A DNA stretch of 6,446 bases, from contig JAFZEK010000222.1 in the NCBI GenBank assembly GCA_017560705.1, forward strand, positions 1 to 6,446. Direction: 5' to 3'. How positions within the stretch are numbered: position 1 is the stretch's first letter; each line of letters starts with the position of its first letter. A program made the position numbers and the translations under genes. Origin of the DNA: Bacteroidales bacterium (GTDB lineage Bacteria; Bacteroidota; Bacteroidia; Bacteroidales; P3). The notes below the pieces were generated by a model, which made no database searches, was not told the origin of the DNA, and worked only from the letters and a program-made list of their open reading frames with translations. Positions 5,558 to 6,446 of this stretch are shown here, piece by piece.

Positions 5558-6446
5558 ATGAGACCTAATTTTTCAAAAGTTGATTTTAAATCACAAGCAG
5601 AAACACATGCTTCTTTCGAACAATGGGAAAAAGCAGAGGGTATAGAAAAGAATTGGAAAACTCCCGAACAAATAGACGTTAAGCCGGTGTATGGCGATGT
5701 AGATTTGTTGGGTATGGAGCATTTAAAATATGCTGCAGGTATCGCACCATTCTTACGCGGACCTTATTCTACTATGTATGTTATGAGACCATGGACTATT
5801 CGTCAATATGCTGGTTTCTCTACAGCCGAAGAGTCTAATGCTTTCTATCGTCGTAATATTGCCGCAGGACAAAAAGGTTTGTCTGTTGCTTTCGACTTAG
5901 CTACTCACCGTGGATACGACTCTGACCACGAACGCGTGGTTGGCGACGTAGGTAAAGCTGGTGTTGCTGTGGATAGTATTTTAGATATGAAGATTTTGTT
6001 CGACCAAATTCCTTTGGACAAAATGTCTGTGTCTATGACTATGAACGGTGCCGTTCTTCCTGTTTTGGCTTTCTATATTATAGCTGCTGAAGAACAAGGC
6101 GTAAGCCAAGAACAATTAAGTGGTACTATTCAAAATGACATCTTGAAGGAATTTATGGTGCGTAACACTTATATATATCCTCCATTGCCATCAATGAAGA
6201 TTATCGCCGACATTTTCGAATATACTTCTAAGAACATGCCTAAGTTCAACTCTATATCAATCTCTGGCTACCACATGCAAGAAGCTGGTGCTACTGCTGA
6301 TATTGAATTGGCTTACACTTTGTGCGACGGTTTGGAATACTTGCGCGCCGGTGTTAATGCTGGTATGTCTGTTGACGATTTTGCTCCACGTTTGTCTTTC
6401 TTCTGGGGTGTGGGTATGAACCACTTCATGGAAATTGCTAAGATGC
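5558..6446 (+). CDS. mutB: Methylmalonyl-CoA mutase large (catalytic) subunit, 3' end cut by window
   Basis: The first 296 residues of an enzyme normally about 710-730 long. It interconverts (R)-methylmalonyl-CoA and succinyl-CoA by an adenosylcobalamin radical mechanism, linking succinate and propionate metabolism in the cytoplasm. The visible part is the substrate-binding TIM barrel. Catalytic and CoA-contacting residues align, with a constant offset of five, to Propionibacterium shermanii MutB: R77, T80, R82 and Y84 in RPWTIRQY (R82, T85, R87, Y89), Q192 in GTIQND (Q197), R202 in [11 protein letters not shown] (R207), and Y238-H239 in [10 protein letters not shown] (Y243-H244). The B12-binding domain (DxHxxG) should lie beyond the window. 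The ATG at 5558 gives an N-terminus close to the usual length. No small-subunit (mutA-like) gene lies directly upstream, so this may be a homodimeric form or the small subunit may be elsewhere. Codons are strongly T-ending with aac/tac/ttc preference, suggesting high expression. Confidence 0.97.
   Translation, partial: MRPNFSKVDFKSQAETHASFEQWEKAEGIEKNWKTPEQIDVKPVYGDVDLLGMEHLKYAAGIAPFLRGPYSTMYVMRPWTIRQYAGFSTAEESNAFYRRNIAAGQKGLSVAFDLATHRGYDSDHERVVGDVGKAGVAVDSILDMKILFDQIPLDKMSVSMTMNGAVLPVLAFYIIAAEEQGVSQEQLSGTIQNDILKEFMVRNTYIYPPLPSMKIIADIFEYTSKNMPKFNSISISGYHMQEAGATADIELAYTLCDGLEYLRAGVNAGMSVDDFAPRLSFFWGVGMNHFMEIAKM

Overview
The window looks like a chromosomal stretch of an AT-rich member of the Bacteroidota, probably Bacteroidales-like. 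Three things support this: a type IX secretion (Por) C-terminal sorting domain on the first protein, two matches to the Bacteroidota -7 promoter element TAnnTTTG, and mostly absent Shine-Dalgarno sequences. All genes lie on the + strand and the gene content is largely housekeeping. I see no mobile element, CRISPR array, tRNA or rRNA.

Layout: (1) 2-1897 is the 3' part of a large secreted protein. It has the end of a choice-of-anchor-J-like domain, a long unrecognised beta-rich middle, a divergent InlB-B-like repeat and a T9SS type A sorting domain, followed by a strong intrinsic terminator with a GCAA tetraloop. (2) 2115-3901 is a compact three-gene operon with its own promoter: clpS (N-degron adaptor for ClpAP), a short NfeD-family membrane protein, and floA (bacterial flotillin). 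It is closed by a second hairpin terminator. (3) 4004-5371 is an acyltransferase of the PlsC superfamily with an unusual HX5D active-site spacing and a hydrophobic C-terminal extension. (4) After a 186-bp intergenic region holding a TAnnTTTG promoter and a 10-bp direct repeat, 5558-6446 is the first 296 codons of the methylmalonyl-CoA mutase large (catalytic) subunit, cut by the window end.

How they fit together: NfeD and FloA are known partners at membrane microdomains, and ClpS sharing their transcript suggests co-regulated protein and membrane quality control (inference). The acyltransferase probably acts in glycerophospholipid synthesis or remodelling. Methylmalonyl-CoA mutase serves the B12-dependent succinate/propionate route common in this phylum. 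The secreted protein and the mutase share a strongly T-ending codon bias (gct, ggt, gtt, tct, cgt) that the middle genes lack, which suggests high expression of the two flanking genes. I found no clear evidence of a previously undescribed system. The best candidates for a second look are the uncharacterised T9SS cargo, the clpS-nfeD-floA linkage, and the repeats upstream of the mutase.
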